A stretch of DNA of 64,000 nt from Acanthopleura granulata (Eukaryota > Mollusca > Polyplacophora > Chitonida > Chitonidae), in the NCBI GenBank assembly GCA_016165875.1, contig JABBOT010000002.1, positions 2,629,540 to 2,693,539 on the forward strand. Reading direction: 5' to 3'. The notes under the pieces are model-generated. The model saw only the letters and a list, made by a program, of their open reading frames with translations, ran no database searches and was not told the DNA's origin. Both the position numbers and the translations under genes were made by a program. Positions 48,104-61,200 of the stretch are shown here, piece after piece; position 1 is the first letter of the stretch; every line of letters starts with the position of its first letter.

Positions 48104-50281
48104 TACATATATTGGACCTAACATGAAATCAGTTAGGATTAAAGCTGGTGAAAACTCCAGGCTCATGACCAGGACTACAAAGATTGGACCTAACATGAAA
48201 TCAGTTAGGATTAAAGCTGGAGAAAACTCCAGACTCATGACCAAGACTACAAAGATTGGACCTAATATGAAATCAGTTAGGATTAAAGCTGGAGAAAACT
48301 CCAGACTCATGACCAGGACTACAAAGATTGGACCTAACATGAAATCAGTTAGGATTAAAGCTGGAGAAAACTCCAGACTCATGACCAGGACAACAAAGAT
48401 TGGACCTAACATGAAATCAGTTAGGATTAAAGCTGGAGAAAACTCCAGACTCATGACCAGGACTACGAAGATTCGACCTAACATGAAATCAGTTAGGATT
48501 AAGGCTGGAGAAAACTCCAGACTCATGACCAGGACTACAAAGATTGGACCTAACATGAAATCAGTTAGGATTAAGGCTGGAGAAAACTCCAGACTCATGA
48601 CCAGGACTACAAAGATTCGACCTAACATGAAATCAGTTAGGATTAAAGCTGGAGAAAACTCCAGACTCATGACCAGGACTACAAAGATTCGACCTAACAT
48701 GAAATCAGTTAGGATTAAAGCTGGAGAAAACTCCAGACTCATGACCAGGACTACAAAGATTCGACCTAACAGGAAATCAGTTAGGATTAAGGCTGGAGAA
48801 AACTCCAGACTCATGACCAGGACTACAAAGATTCGACCTAACATGAAATCAGTTAGGATTAAGGCTGGAGAAAACTCCAGACTCATGACCAGGACTACAA
48901 AGATTCGACCTAACATGAAATCAGTTAGGATTAAAGCTGGAGAAAACTCCAGACTCATGACCAGGACTACAAAGATTGGACCTAACATGAAATCAGTTAG
49001 GATTAAAGCTGGAGAAAACTCCAGACTCATGACCAGGACAACAAAGATTGGACCTAACATGAAATCAGTTAGGATTAAAGCTGGAGAAAACTCCAGACTC
49101 ATGACCAGGACTACGAAGATTCGACCTAACATGAAATCAGTTAGGATTAAGGCTGGAGAAAACTCCAGACTCATGACCAGGACTACAAAGATTGGATCTA
49201 ACATGAAATCAGTTAGGATTAAGGCTGGAGAAAACTCCAGACTCATGACCAGGACTACAAAGATTCGACCTAACATGAAATCAGTTAGGATTAAAGCTGG
49301 AGAAAACTCCAGACTCATGACCAGGACTACAAAGATTGACCTAACATGAAATCAGTTAGGATTAAAGCTGGAGAAAACTCCAGACTCATGACCAGGACTA
49401 CAAAGATTCGACCTAGTTAGGATTAAACTGGAAAACTCCAGACTCATGACCAGGACTACAAAGATTGACCTAACATGAAATCAGTTAGGATTAAGGCTGG
49501 AGAAACTCGACTCATGACCAGAGACTACAAAGATTGACCTAACATGAAATCAGTTAGGATTAAAGCTGGAGAAAACTCCAGACTCATGACCAGGACTACA
49601 AAGATTCGACCTAACATGAAATCAGTTAGGATTAAGGCTGGAGAAAACTCCAGACTCATGACCAGGACTACAAAGATTGGATGTAACATGAAATCAGTTA
49701 GGATTAAGGCTGGAGAAAACTCCAGACTCATGACCAGGACTACATAGCTTGGACCTAACAGGAAAGCAGTTAGGATTAAAGCTGGAGAAAACTCCAGACT
49801 CATGACCAGGACTACAAAGATTGGACCTGAACATGAAATCAGTTAGGATTAAGGCTGGAGAAAACTCCAGACTCATGACCAGGACTACAAAGATTGGACC
49901 TAACATGAAATCAGTTAGGATTAAGGCTGGAGAAAACTCCAGACTCATGACCAGGACTACATAGCTTGGACCTAACATTAGGATTAAAGCTGGAGAAAAC
50001 TCCAGACTCATGACCAGGACTACAAAGATTGGATGTAACATGAAATCAGTTAGGAGAGAAAACTCCAGACTCATGACCAGGACTACAAAGATTGGACCTG
50101 ACAGGAAATCAGTTAGGATTAAGGCTGGAGAAAACTCCACACTCATGACCAGGACTACAAAGATTGGACCTAACATGAAATCAGTTAGGATTAAGGCTGG
50201 AGAAAACTCCAGACTCATGACCAGGACTACATAGCTTGGACCTAACATGAAATCAGTTAGGATTAAAGCTGGAGAAAACCA
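48104..50281. repeat. 72-bp minisatellite, about 30 units
   Basis: The unit runs AACATGAAATCAGTTAGGAT, TAAAGCTGGAGAAAACTCCAG, ACTCATGACCAGGACTACAA, AGATTGGACCT. Seventeen units from 48123 to 49346 are in strict 72-bp register; from 49347 to 50281 units carry indels. Each unit has a CTGGAG-AAAA-CTCCAG hairpin. As 72 is a multiple of three and the unit has no stop in one frame per strand, both strands are open for about 400 codons. This is probably non-coding: no splice signals, domain or codon bias support translation. It lies 5' of LSM10, possibly in its first intron or between it and FANCG. Confidence 0.95.
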
Positions 50282-51614
50282 AAGTAGTACATTCAACACC
50301 TTCGCCCAGCCCTTGCCAGGAAAATGACAAACTTTTGCCCTTGACTATGTTGTAGGCTACATTCTACTGAGTCTTAGAAATGTGTTATGAGCTTTGTTGG
50401 GAAGGTAGGATAATATACTACTGGAAGAAGATTTCAGCACCAAACGTGACAAAGATAAGGCATCTTAATAAATGTGGCACCATTTGGACGCAATAAGAAT
50501 ACCTGAGCCCAATAATCCTGCAAAGCTCCTGGGTCTTGTCAACTATTATTCTCAGGTTGCTTTCATCTTGACATTTGTAACAGAAATGATGCAATTGTCA
50601 GTGACTCTCAAATTCCACTTCCACTTCCACATAATCTACCATGAGGCGATGCGGTCTGACTTTCAGATCAGCCATCTACGCTTGAGAGACAAGTCTAACA
50701 TGGTCCTAAACTAGAATAAAATTTCTCCCTGGAAACAAATAAGACTGCATACCATGTTAGTTAAAAGTATCTAAAGTAAATCCAACACAAATTTACAGCC
50801 TGAGCCAGGTAGGGCCTGTCCCCAACGTGTTACCTGTTGGAAATCTGTTCACTGTTGTCATACAAATTCAAGATGTCTGAATGACTTTGTCATTGGCAAA
50901 CCAAGTGGGAGAAACAGTCATTTTGAATTTAGTTTGGACATAGACCGGAATAATTTGATAGGCTAAATAACAAGGTATGTGATCACCAGGGTTTCATAAA
51001 TTCCAGCCTCCAGGCAGTAGTTTTATTACAGTTTTAGGCTGATGTTAGGCATGTTTCTTGGACGTAGAAGCCCAGTCTAAAAGTCGGATTGCATGGCTGC
51101 ATGATTGAGTATAAACAACGCGATGCTTATAGTTGAATATTAAAAACTGTACCGTTAATCAATCGGTTTCAGATTAAAGGGTCATTCGTGGTGCAAATAT
51201 CGTTACAAAACGAATTCGGCAAACTTTTGATTCCACGTGTAGAACCTGACAATCTGTGAAAATGCAAGCATTGCCCAATTCTCCTACAGAATATCTCAAT
51301 TCACAGGAAGAAAAATTGTTTCAACCAGGACAATTAACCCAGAGATAGCTTACATCTTAGACGACGACTTTCTGTGCATTGCATTGTTGCAACAACAACA
51401 TTACTACACAGTACAAATGTCCCGAGAGCTTGCAAAGTGTGGAAAATAATAACACTCGTGGCGTTTGGAATTGCAGTAACCAATTTTATTTGTTGTTTTA
51501 TTATTTTATTTATTCATTTTATTCCACACTAACAGTTAAACTTTCTTTAGAATATGTTATCATTAGTTTAGGGGGCCCAATAATTCGAGTGCGCGAAAAG
51601 TTGACAACTCGAAA
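50282..51614. other. Region between the minisatellite and FANCG
   Basis: No gene recognised. It may hold the 5' UTR exon(s) and promoter of LSM10 on the minus strand; no promoter motif could be assigned. Confidence 0.4.
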
Positions 51615-51890
51615 GGTCAGGGGTAGGTGTCCAGACAGAGGGTTAGGTGTCCAGAGACAGGGTGCTAATTCTCCGGAGACAGAATGTTAAATTTCCGAGG
51701 ACAGAGCGCTAGGTGTCCAGGCATAGAGTTAAAAGTACAGAGTGAAAGATGTCCAGGGACAGGTCGAGTGCTGGGTGTCCAAAGACAGGACACAGTGCTA
51801 GGGACATAGTGCTCGGAGTCCAGGGATAGCCCTAGGTGTCATGGGATAGAATCCTAGGTGTCCAGGGATAGAGTCTTGGGTTTATGAAAC
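51615..51890. repeat. Degenerate short tandem repeat upstream of FANCG
   Basis: About ten imperfect 20-35 bp units share GCTAGGTGTCCAGGGACAGA. Examples are near 51626, 51645, 51710, 51750 and 51855. Confidence 0.8.
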
Positions 51891-52249
51891 AGGAAGTTGG
51901 CAATCGGTCATACCTTTGTAATTCCCAACCGACAGTCATGCAATGCAGTGAGGTATGCCTATATAAGGCATGCCAAGAAATCACATGGCCTTTCCACTAC
52001 GCTACAACGCCATGGGAAGGTCACATTGAACACTAATGGCGTAAACTTGGCCGCCTACCGTCAATTAGGGCTCGTTATTTTTTAATGTAGTAATTTATGC
52101 TCAGCTATGTCATCAATCTTCGCAGTCGCTGTTGCAAAATGTGAAATACTTCAGGTGTTTACGAGGATCAAATGTCGCCATTGTGCATCTATTAACACAT
52201 TGACCTATTAGTTTGTATCCATGATGTTTGCAGGTGTTCATGAAAACAC
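51891..52249 (+). other. Immediate upstream region of FANCG
   Basis: Ends with a TGTTTGCAG acceptor-like site at about 52225-52233 just before the ATG, so an upstream untranslated exon is possible. An in-frame TGA precedes the ATG, supporting the start at 52250. Confidence 0.45.
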
Positions 52250-55200
52250 ATGATGGAGAAAAAGTTGCACAAAGTTGACAAAGACCTGAACACATTACAG
52301 CAGTCCTTTTCAAGCTTTCACAACAGGCTTTTCAGTCAGTGCAAGTCTCTGGCAAGTCAAGTTGCTGCCAAAGAGGAACTGTCTCCCCTGACTGAATGGG
52401 TTGCAGAAAACAACGTCCTTGCCTCAGAATTTCAGTGGGTAGGTTTTAACAGTAATTGCAAGAGTGTCTATAAATTCCTGTCACAATGTCTTCAAACTTT
52501 CATCATGTTGAGAGCAACTGTAAACAGGATAACCATGTTTAGAATTACTGAAGGCAAATTTTGTTTAAAACAGCATTTAAGTCAGTGGATTGGTCAAACT
52601 CTTATAGTGTTTCTTATTTTGTATTGAATTAGATTAAAGATAAGAGATCAAAGTTTAATTAATTCAATTGTTGTTTTCAGATGAAGCTACAAGAAAAGTT
52701 CAAAGAGTGCAGAAAAATACAAGTAAAGTTTCAATGCCTGCTTAAAAAAATTCAGAGTGAGTCCCATGAGTTTTTTTTTTAATCTCCAATATCTGCAGAT
52801 CACCATTTTGTTTACAGTAGCTTTTGAAAGCAGGCAAATTGTTGAAACTAATTTTAGCTCGGAATTTACGCACACTTCATTTTGCGCTGTTTTCTTTTTG
52901 GAAAATTATGCTTAATAACAAATAGTAATTTTCTTCTAGCAGTTCTTTTTTCATAGGTTAAACAGGCCTGTCTCATAATATCTTGCAGCTCTCACCAGTG
53001 TACATTGTCCAAGTAATTATAAGCAATCTAGACGTCCCTTTTGGTAAATAAACTATGATGGCTATAGAACTTCTCCATGGGAGCCATATCAACTCAACAA
53101 AATGATTGTCCAAATGATTCCAAAGCAGAAGGCTGCTCCCTTCTGAAGTTTTCAACCCAAACAATCCTGTATAAGAAAACCACATTCTAAATTTAATTTA
53201 TTTTTTTAATCTTAACTTCTAAAAAATCCTTATCTTGTTTCATTAGACAGACTAAAAAAAAATTCCCTACGAACCTACATTATTTATTTATTTATTTCAT
53301 GGGTGTCTAAAGAATATTTCACTTATATGACAGCAGCCAACATTATGGTGGAAGGAAATGGGGCAGTGCCCAGGGAAAACCCACGGCCATCTGCAGTTTG
53401 CTGCTATCCTGTTTTTAGCTCAACTGCACAAAGTGAGGTATGGTATTGTGAGATGGGGAAAGTGTCAGTGTAGGTACCAGTGAATGGTAAACACGTTTTT
53501 TTAGCTCCTGTATATTGGACGTTCATTCATGGATTGAAGGTTAATGTAAAAGACAGCACATGTTCAAAGTTTAGTTTGTCAAAAAGTTTGGAGAGTATTA
53601 TGTTTATTTTGGTAAAGTATTTTTTTCTAACACCTGCTACAACAGTTGAAATTGACATTTAACCATGCTCCGTTGGCAAACATGAAACGCAGCCATCATA
53701 TGTAAGCTGTGACCTAATTGTTCCAAGTGCAGAACACTCTTGTCACCCGAGACTGTAGTAAGCTGCTAAGGTTGAAGTTGAAACTTAAGTATATATCTAA
53801 ATTTATGGCATGAAATGATCATGAACTTACTCCCGCCACAACACAGTGGTCTGGAAATACTTGGCAGTGTTCTTCACACATGTACTTGTTATAATCAAAA
53901 TATATAACATTAAAACAGTGTCCTGTTCCTATGATATTACATGTTACATTAACTCGGAAGATTTATGTCACAGCTTATAAACAGCTGATGTCTCTTAGCT
54001 CTCTGATTGGTCAATCTCTCATAAGCTTAGAAGCATCTGTGCCTCTCGATCCCCAGTCGGCAGCAAAATATGCCACACTTTAAACGAAGATAATTCAGCC
54101 ACAAATCCTTATATATTCCAGCAGGTTTTTGCATTCAAAAGAGAATTTTGTAATCTTTTCAAAGAACAGTGCTTCAGTTATGAGCTGTCTTTTACTTTAA
54201 GCTTTTTTTCTTAGTTCCAACATGCAGCAATAGAAAGATATTGGCCTTTCTTTTTTTTAAGTATTTTTTGGCTCTCATGTTTAAGGGTCTTGGATGGTGT
54301 GTACATCTACAAAGGGCTTACTGATGGATGGTTGAACTTTTTATATTGGTTTTAGTTTTATTGGCTTTGTAAATGATTTTTAGTTGACTTGTGTCAGGCG
54401 AGCTGGTGGGGTTCTCTAAATGCCTTGTTTCTGATAGCGGTGATAGGAACATTTCAGGCATGGCCTTATTAAAAGTTGACTTGTGTATGAATTGATGATA
54501 TCCTGGTCAGAATGACAAAACTGTTATCAATTATTGTTGCAGGTTTGCTTGTATCAAAAGAGAGGGCTGAATTAGAGCTGTGTGTGTTGTATAACTGCTT
54601 GCAGTCAGAAGAGGAATCAGAGACAGGACCACATTGCTGGTCCTCTGTCATCGTAGACTCACTCACTAGGATGCAGCGTAAGTGAGGAATTCTCCTGTGG
54701 AGATTCTGTCCATCCACCCGCAAACCATGCTGACATCATGTAATCAAGACACGGCTTCACTATAAATAGAACATTGATGAACGTTTTTAGGACTTGAAAT
54801 TCGCACAAGATTTTTTCTACAAAGTAAAAAGTTCAAAATTATAGAAAGTTTACCAGGTTTAAGAAGCTTTGTAAATTATTTTTGGATCTTTAAAAGTTCT
54901 CTGCTTTCATCTTTGTAAAAAATGCCAGGTGGATGATGAATAACTATACAAATGTTACAATGATCTTATGATTTTATTATTCACAGTAGTAGGAATATTA
55001 CACTGTTTCCTTAATACTGATTTCTGTGAACAGCGGACGAAAACAGACTGAAAGGTGTTCCAGGATTTCCAGGCGTCTTAGATAAAATGTCCGGGGATTT
55101 GAACCCATTAACTGGTTAGTTCAACTATGAAACATGCTTATGACTTTTGGTGTAAATCATGTACCTTTTAAGTGCAGTTATATTGACTATTTTTAATGTG

Positions 55201-58200
55201 ATGGCTAATGTATGTAATTACTGCATGTAATGTCTTGAAATTTGTCAATAGGAGGAAATGGAATAATGTAAATTAATCAAGTTTGTTTGGAGTAGGTTGA
55301 ATTGCACTACACTAAGATGAGAACTATGTATATAAAAATATCCTACATGTGGCGGGGGCCTTCCGTGGCTCAGTCGGTTAAAGCGCTATTTCAGTACAAT
55401 GACCAGAAGCCTCCTACCAATGCAGTCGCTGTGAGTTCAAGACCAGCTCATGCTGGCTTCCTCTCCGGCCGTACGTGGGAAGGCCTGCCAGCAACCTGCA
55501 GATGGTCATGGGTGTCCCCCGGGCTCTGCCCGGTTTCCTCCCTCCATAATGCTGGCCGCCGTTGTATAAGTGAAATATTTTTGAGTATGGCGTAAAACAC
55601 CAATCAAATAAATAAATAAATCCTACATGTGGCAGTGGCCAGTGGTTTACTATGGATACTTCCAGTTTCCTCCAGCCATTAAGTTGGACGCTATCATATG
55701 AGTGAAATATTAATGATCACCTCATTAAGCACCAAACAAATAAATAAACACTGAAATAAATACTTGGAGCAACAAAGCAAAGAACCTATTACCTTGGAAT
55801 ACTTCAGCTTTCCGATTAAAGTTATTTTGCCTGTCTTTGGACGAAGATAAGAACTTGATATTTATCCATGTCAGACTTATATCTAGTTCAGGTACATACA
55901 TGTGTTGTGTTTTCTTTTTAGAAACAAGCAAAAAAAGACCATTTCCAATTACATTAAAATGATAAACTGATTAACAGCACATTATAACATGTATGGATTC
56001 TATATATACCTAGGATTTAAGTGACACACAAAATATGGGTATTTCAGTTGGCTTTGAGAGAAGTGACACATGTCCATTTTAATGATGCACCAGATAAAAG
56101 AGCAGGCAGCAACATCAACAATGGCATCCTTTTACAGAAATGCTTGTGGCCAATACAAAAAATTGATGTCGCACATGTTGTAGGTGTGCGGAGTGTCTGT
56201 GTGTTGTGGGCTGCAGGACTGGTCAGGTCAGATGATTTAGAGAAAGCTCAACTTGTACTGACTTCTCTACAGGCACTGCCAACTGGAACTTCGAGACACT
56301 CTGATATGGTAATGGCAGGTCTTAACTTGATTTTTAGCATGTGAGGTAAGATGACCACAATTTGCAATGCTGATAACAAGGGTAGGTCTAATACTCATTC
56401 GATTGATTCAGCTGATAATTAGATGTTTAAGCGGTAAAATTTATTTTAAGGGCCTCATGTGCATGGCCTTTAACTGTCAGCATTGAGAACTGTCTGCAAC
56501 GGGCAATGTCACCTGTAACTTCACTGTCCATTACCTGAATATTGCCCAAAGGCTATACAGACCTACAATGTATGTAGTCCCTGTTGCTTGACATAGTACT
56601 CTCCCCAGAATAGATGAACACAAGGAAATCCCTTTGTAAATTGACACCAAAAAATGCTTTGTCTTTAAAGATATTACCAAAATGTTTGGTTATTTGCCAC
56701 ATTTTTGCCATTGCCCCTTTTAGCTGATTGCTTGTCTGTTTATGTGCTGTAGGGCCCTGTAGAGTTTGCTGTGAAGATGTACCAGGGATCCCCCCCACTG
56801 TCTGAGGAAGACACTGAGGCCCTGGTGTACATCCTGCTGACCTCCTGTTATCTTGCCAAGAACAATGTGGAGAAGTGCAAGGAGATGATAGCGAAAGTGA
56901 AAGTGACCAGATTCAAAACCATCAGTGTATATATCAAAGGTACACAGAGTGCAGTGTTTAAAAATATGGCCAATGTCACTTATACATGAATTATTTTCCT
57001 AGAAGCTTGTGTTTTACATGTTTTGATTGAAAATGTTCAAGAATTTGTTATGGGGGTTTTCTTGTGTATTCATATAAATTTGAAATTTGATTCATTTTCT
57101 TCTAAATACATGTATGATATAGATACTGTGTCACTTCCATGAAACACAACTTAATTTGTGGGGTAGTTTTGTGCAGAATGTTATGGTATCCCGGTTTAGC
57201 CATTGGTTGGTGAATGGAATGACTTCAAAAGAAAAGGGATTGAAAGTGGTCTTATTTATGAGTGCAAATAACACAGAGAAGTTCAGAGCACTTTTTTCGT
57301 TCATCAAGCTCATCTTGTCCACGTCTGACGACCAGTTGGAACATGTAGTTATGGATTTATCTTACATTATAGCTTTGAGCCTGTACAAGGAGCAGTGCTA
57401 TACAGGTGCAGTAACAGCCTTACAGACCCTGAGCTCAGCAGATGTAGAGAACAGTAAAGTCTGCCTAAGAGCTAGGATACACTGTCTGACAGGCTGTTGT
57501 CTCTCCAAACTGGTAATACTGACTTCTTTATATATGATGCAAAAGCATTTAGACAAGGTTGACGTGTCCTTTCAAATAATTGAAACTTAAAGGTGTAACT
57601 TCACATCTGCTGTATTTCCAACACATTTAATGTGCAACATTTAAGTTTTTTTTTTTTGTTAAGCTATAATTATTGTTGTAGTGCAGATAAGATAAGTTCA
57701 TTTGAGACCTCATCCAGCAGCAAACAGATTAATTCCTACAATGTGACAAAGTGGAGAAAATTATCATTGGCCTTATTGGATCACCATATATTAACAAAAT
57801 TTTCTTTCTGCATAGCCTGCGATTCGTTTGCTAATCTAAATACGTATAGATCTAAGGCTTTTTTCATAATTTTATGTCACATTCCTGGTGGGTTATAGAA
57901 AAAAAAAAGCAAGTGGCATCTTATACATTGCACATGTACCATCCAGTCTAGGGCTTTGTTCATATTATTTGTATAGGACCATATTCTATAAAACTGTTGC
58001 AATTTTATCACCAATTTCTTGTTTTACTGGTACTTGGTTGGTACAGGGAAAGCCCCGCACTGCCATCCACCAAATGAAGGCAGCACTAGAGGCCGACTTC
58101 AGTTGCACTGTGGCACTGTACTATATAGCTGAACAGTACAAAGTGCTGGGCATTCAGAGTGCAGAACTGGAGGCTTTGAACCTGCTCATTACGGTTTGTG

Positions 58201-61200
58201 GACGTGTTGTCATTCAGTATTACATGTATATAGTGAAGAAATATTATCAAGGAAAGTTCTTAGTATTAAATCAAACCTGGGTCGGGTCATACCAAAGACT
58301 TTAAGAAATGATACATCCTGCTTCCTCGCTAGGCGCTCAGCAATAAGAGGATAGAGGGTGGACTGGTCGGCCCGGTGTCAGTATAATGTGACTGGGTGAG
58401 GGGGCTTGTTGGGTGTCTTTGGCAAGTCGTGTCGGTGAGGCAGCACCAGATAAAAGATATAGTGGAAATCCGTCCTGCTCTAAGGAGACATAAGTGAAAT
58501 ATTCTGGAGTATGGCGTTAAACAATAAGCATTCATTCATTCATTCAGTATTAAATCCCACTTTTATTGATTTGGCTCTTTGAAAGATAGCAAGGGATTCT
58601 GTTTTTCATGTTACATTTGGAACATCTGTCCAACATCTCTCTGAGTGCATCACTTTGTCTTTTACCACTCAAAACTCGTAGTATATGTGGGATCAGTAAT
58701 AATACAGGTGCATGAACTAGCTTCTTCATTATTACTAAACTTGTTTTTTTGCTAAATTAAATTCAGTTTTTTTTAGCTCTACATTTGAAAGTAAGTCGAG
58801 GTAACGTGAGTAGGGGGAACATATGTGCTGGTGTTGGCAGAGATATTGGAAGAGGCTGCTCTTGTAGTTAGTTATATCAAGTCAATGTCATGATATATAT
58901 CCTTCTAGAAAGTGTCGTTAAGTTGTTGTTTAATAGTGATCAAGCCACCAGTTGATATGTATATTTTTCGCCGTTTCAGACCGTGAAAAACAACTCCAGC
59001 GTCCCAGAGCCTTGTAATATGCCCCTGGCTGAGCGGGTGTCATCGGCCGTCCTCAGGCTGTTGGGTCTGCCCTATACTGTGACTGTGATACAAGTGCAGT
59101 ACTTACTGGCTTCCAGGTGCCTGCAACTTCACAGGTCAGTATAGTTTACACAGTGCATGGACTGCTAGTCTACAGCCTTCTGTGCTCAACCTGATATCTT
59201 TTCGTGTTTAGAACCTCATTTCGCATGTAAGTCTTTACTGGCAGGATACTGGATTTGCTAAGAAATCTTATTATAAGAGTGCCGTCATACCTTCTAAGAA
59301 ATCTAACTACAGGGTTTTTTCTAATCACTTTATCGTTATGGTCATCACATCGAGAAATATCGAGAAAATTTAGTTTAAGTCAGATTTTATGTTGAGTTTT
59401 CATGAAGTAAATTAAGTTTATTATACATTGGTGATGAAAAAATATTGCGTTTTCTGATTTGGGCAAATTGAATTTCAAAGAAAGAAACTGTGTGGAAAAC
59501 CCCCTGAACTGCCACATGTATATTAGACCATTGTCTGCTGTTACTTGCCATTTTGAGGGTGGATCAGGTGAATGGATGGAGATGGATGATGGATGTATAA
59601 ACAGTTCATTAAGCATAATTAAAATCGGAAAAATAAATATTGTTAGAAGCTCTGAATGTCCTGTTGGATTTTCAGGGCTGTGTCCCTTTGTTATGTGCAT
59701 AAAGTATTATAAAAACCTGTGTTATGTGAATAAGTATTATAAATACCTGTGTTATATGTATAAGTATTATAAATACCTGTGTTATGTGTATAAGTATTAT
59801 AAATACCTGTGTTATGTGTATAAGTATTATAAATAATAAATAGTTTGGTAGGGAATCCTCTATACCAGTTACATAGTGGTTTAAAATTTTATTTCAAATC
59901 ATTCTGTGTACCACATTTTGCAGATTTGAAGCAGCTTACCAGCAATACATGGACCTCTTGGCTGTTATAATGAAATCTGATGTAATACAGGTAATGATTG
60001 GATGCACTGTTGTTTGATATGACCAAGTCATTGCATGATAAAATAACACTAAACAACTCAAATAGAATTTAGTAGACCCAGTATCATTATGAGTTTGCGA
60101 CAACTTTCCACTGTTGTCACACAAAATTCAACAAAAGTAAACTTTCAACCGATTTGTTCTAATATCGGGGGGAGGGGGGTCTCCATGGCTCAGTTGGTTA
60201 GTGCAGCGTAATGACCCAGAAGTCTCCCACCAATGGGGTCGCTTTGAGTTTAAGTTCAGCTCATGCGGGCTCCGGCTATGCATTCAGAGATCTGCCAGCA
60301 ACCTGTGAATGGTCGTGGGTTTCCCTCGAACTCTGCTCGGTTTCCTACCACCATAATGTTGGCCGCTGTCGTAAAAGTGAACTATTCTTTAGTACAGTGT
60401 GATTACACCAATCAAATAAATAAATGAATAAAATCAGAACTAATCAGGTACATGCAGTTCAGCAATGTTACAGTACATGCATATACACATACAGTAACAT
60501 GTGGTGCTTGCAGTGACATGTCTTCTGAAATGATGATGTATCTGTCAGGGTTGCAAAGAGCGGAGGAATTTTGTTCTTCGTGATTTATTGAAAGGATATT
60601 TTGACATGCTTGCCCCTTACACATTACATATTTTATATAGGTATTCTGATTTTAATGAAACTTCTAAGAAAGTCTTAATGCATTACATTCTGATAATGTG
60701 TAAATGTAAAAAATACATACATATATGTATTTGAGTTTTGAACTGTCTTGTTGATGTAACAAAATGATGTTACAAAATGTAAATGTTTCCTAAAATGGCC
60801 TGGATTAGTTTAGATCGCTTTGTAGTTTGGGGTTGGTTGGTGTTTGCAGTGTGAAGGAAAGCTGATCAAAGTGCCAAGGTTACATCAGATTTTCCTAGAA
60901 GCGATCCAGTCCAGCCTGAGGTGTAGGAGACTGGAGGAGTGTGTGACCCTCTGTGACCAGGCCCTACTCTCTGAGCCTGTGGGCATTACGTCTGACCATA
61001 TACCCCTTCCTGCTGATCCCAACAGTTCTGATCACACAGGTAGAATTCCTTCTCTCGATTTCCATGGCGAGACCCTTTCCAGCTAACTCTGCTAAACCTT
61101 TGTTTGTCAAGGCAGCCAATTATGTAGACGAATGAGGTCGGAGGTTCCAATTTGTTTCTCACTTGTTTGGCTGCACTTTTAAATCTAAGGGTTTTAAAGT

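Noticed and set aside
48068..49349. ~400-codon open frames on both strands, apparently encoding 24-residue repeat proteins
   Set aside because: They arise because a 72-bp tandem unit without stops in that frame is repeated. There is no splice structure, family match or asymmetric codon pattern, and later units break the frame with indels.
48104..50281. Possible CRISPR-like array
   Set aside because: The whole 72-bp unit is repeated without unique spacers, no cas genes are present, and the genome is eukaryotic.
55354..55430. tRNA gene
   Set aside because: Promoter boxes are present, but the sequence does not close into a cloverleaf and continues into a SINE body with a target duplication.
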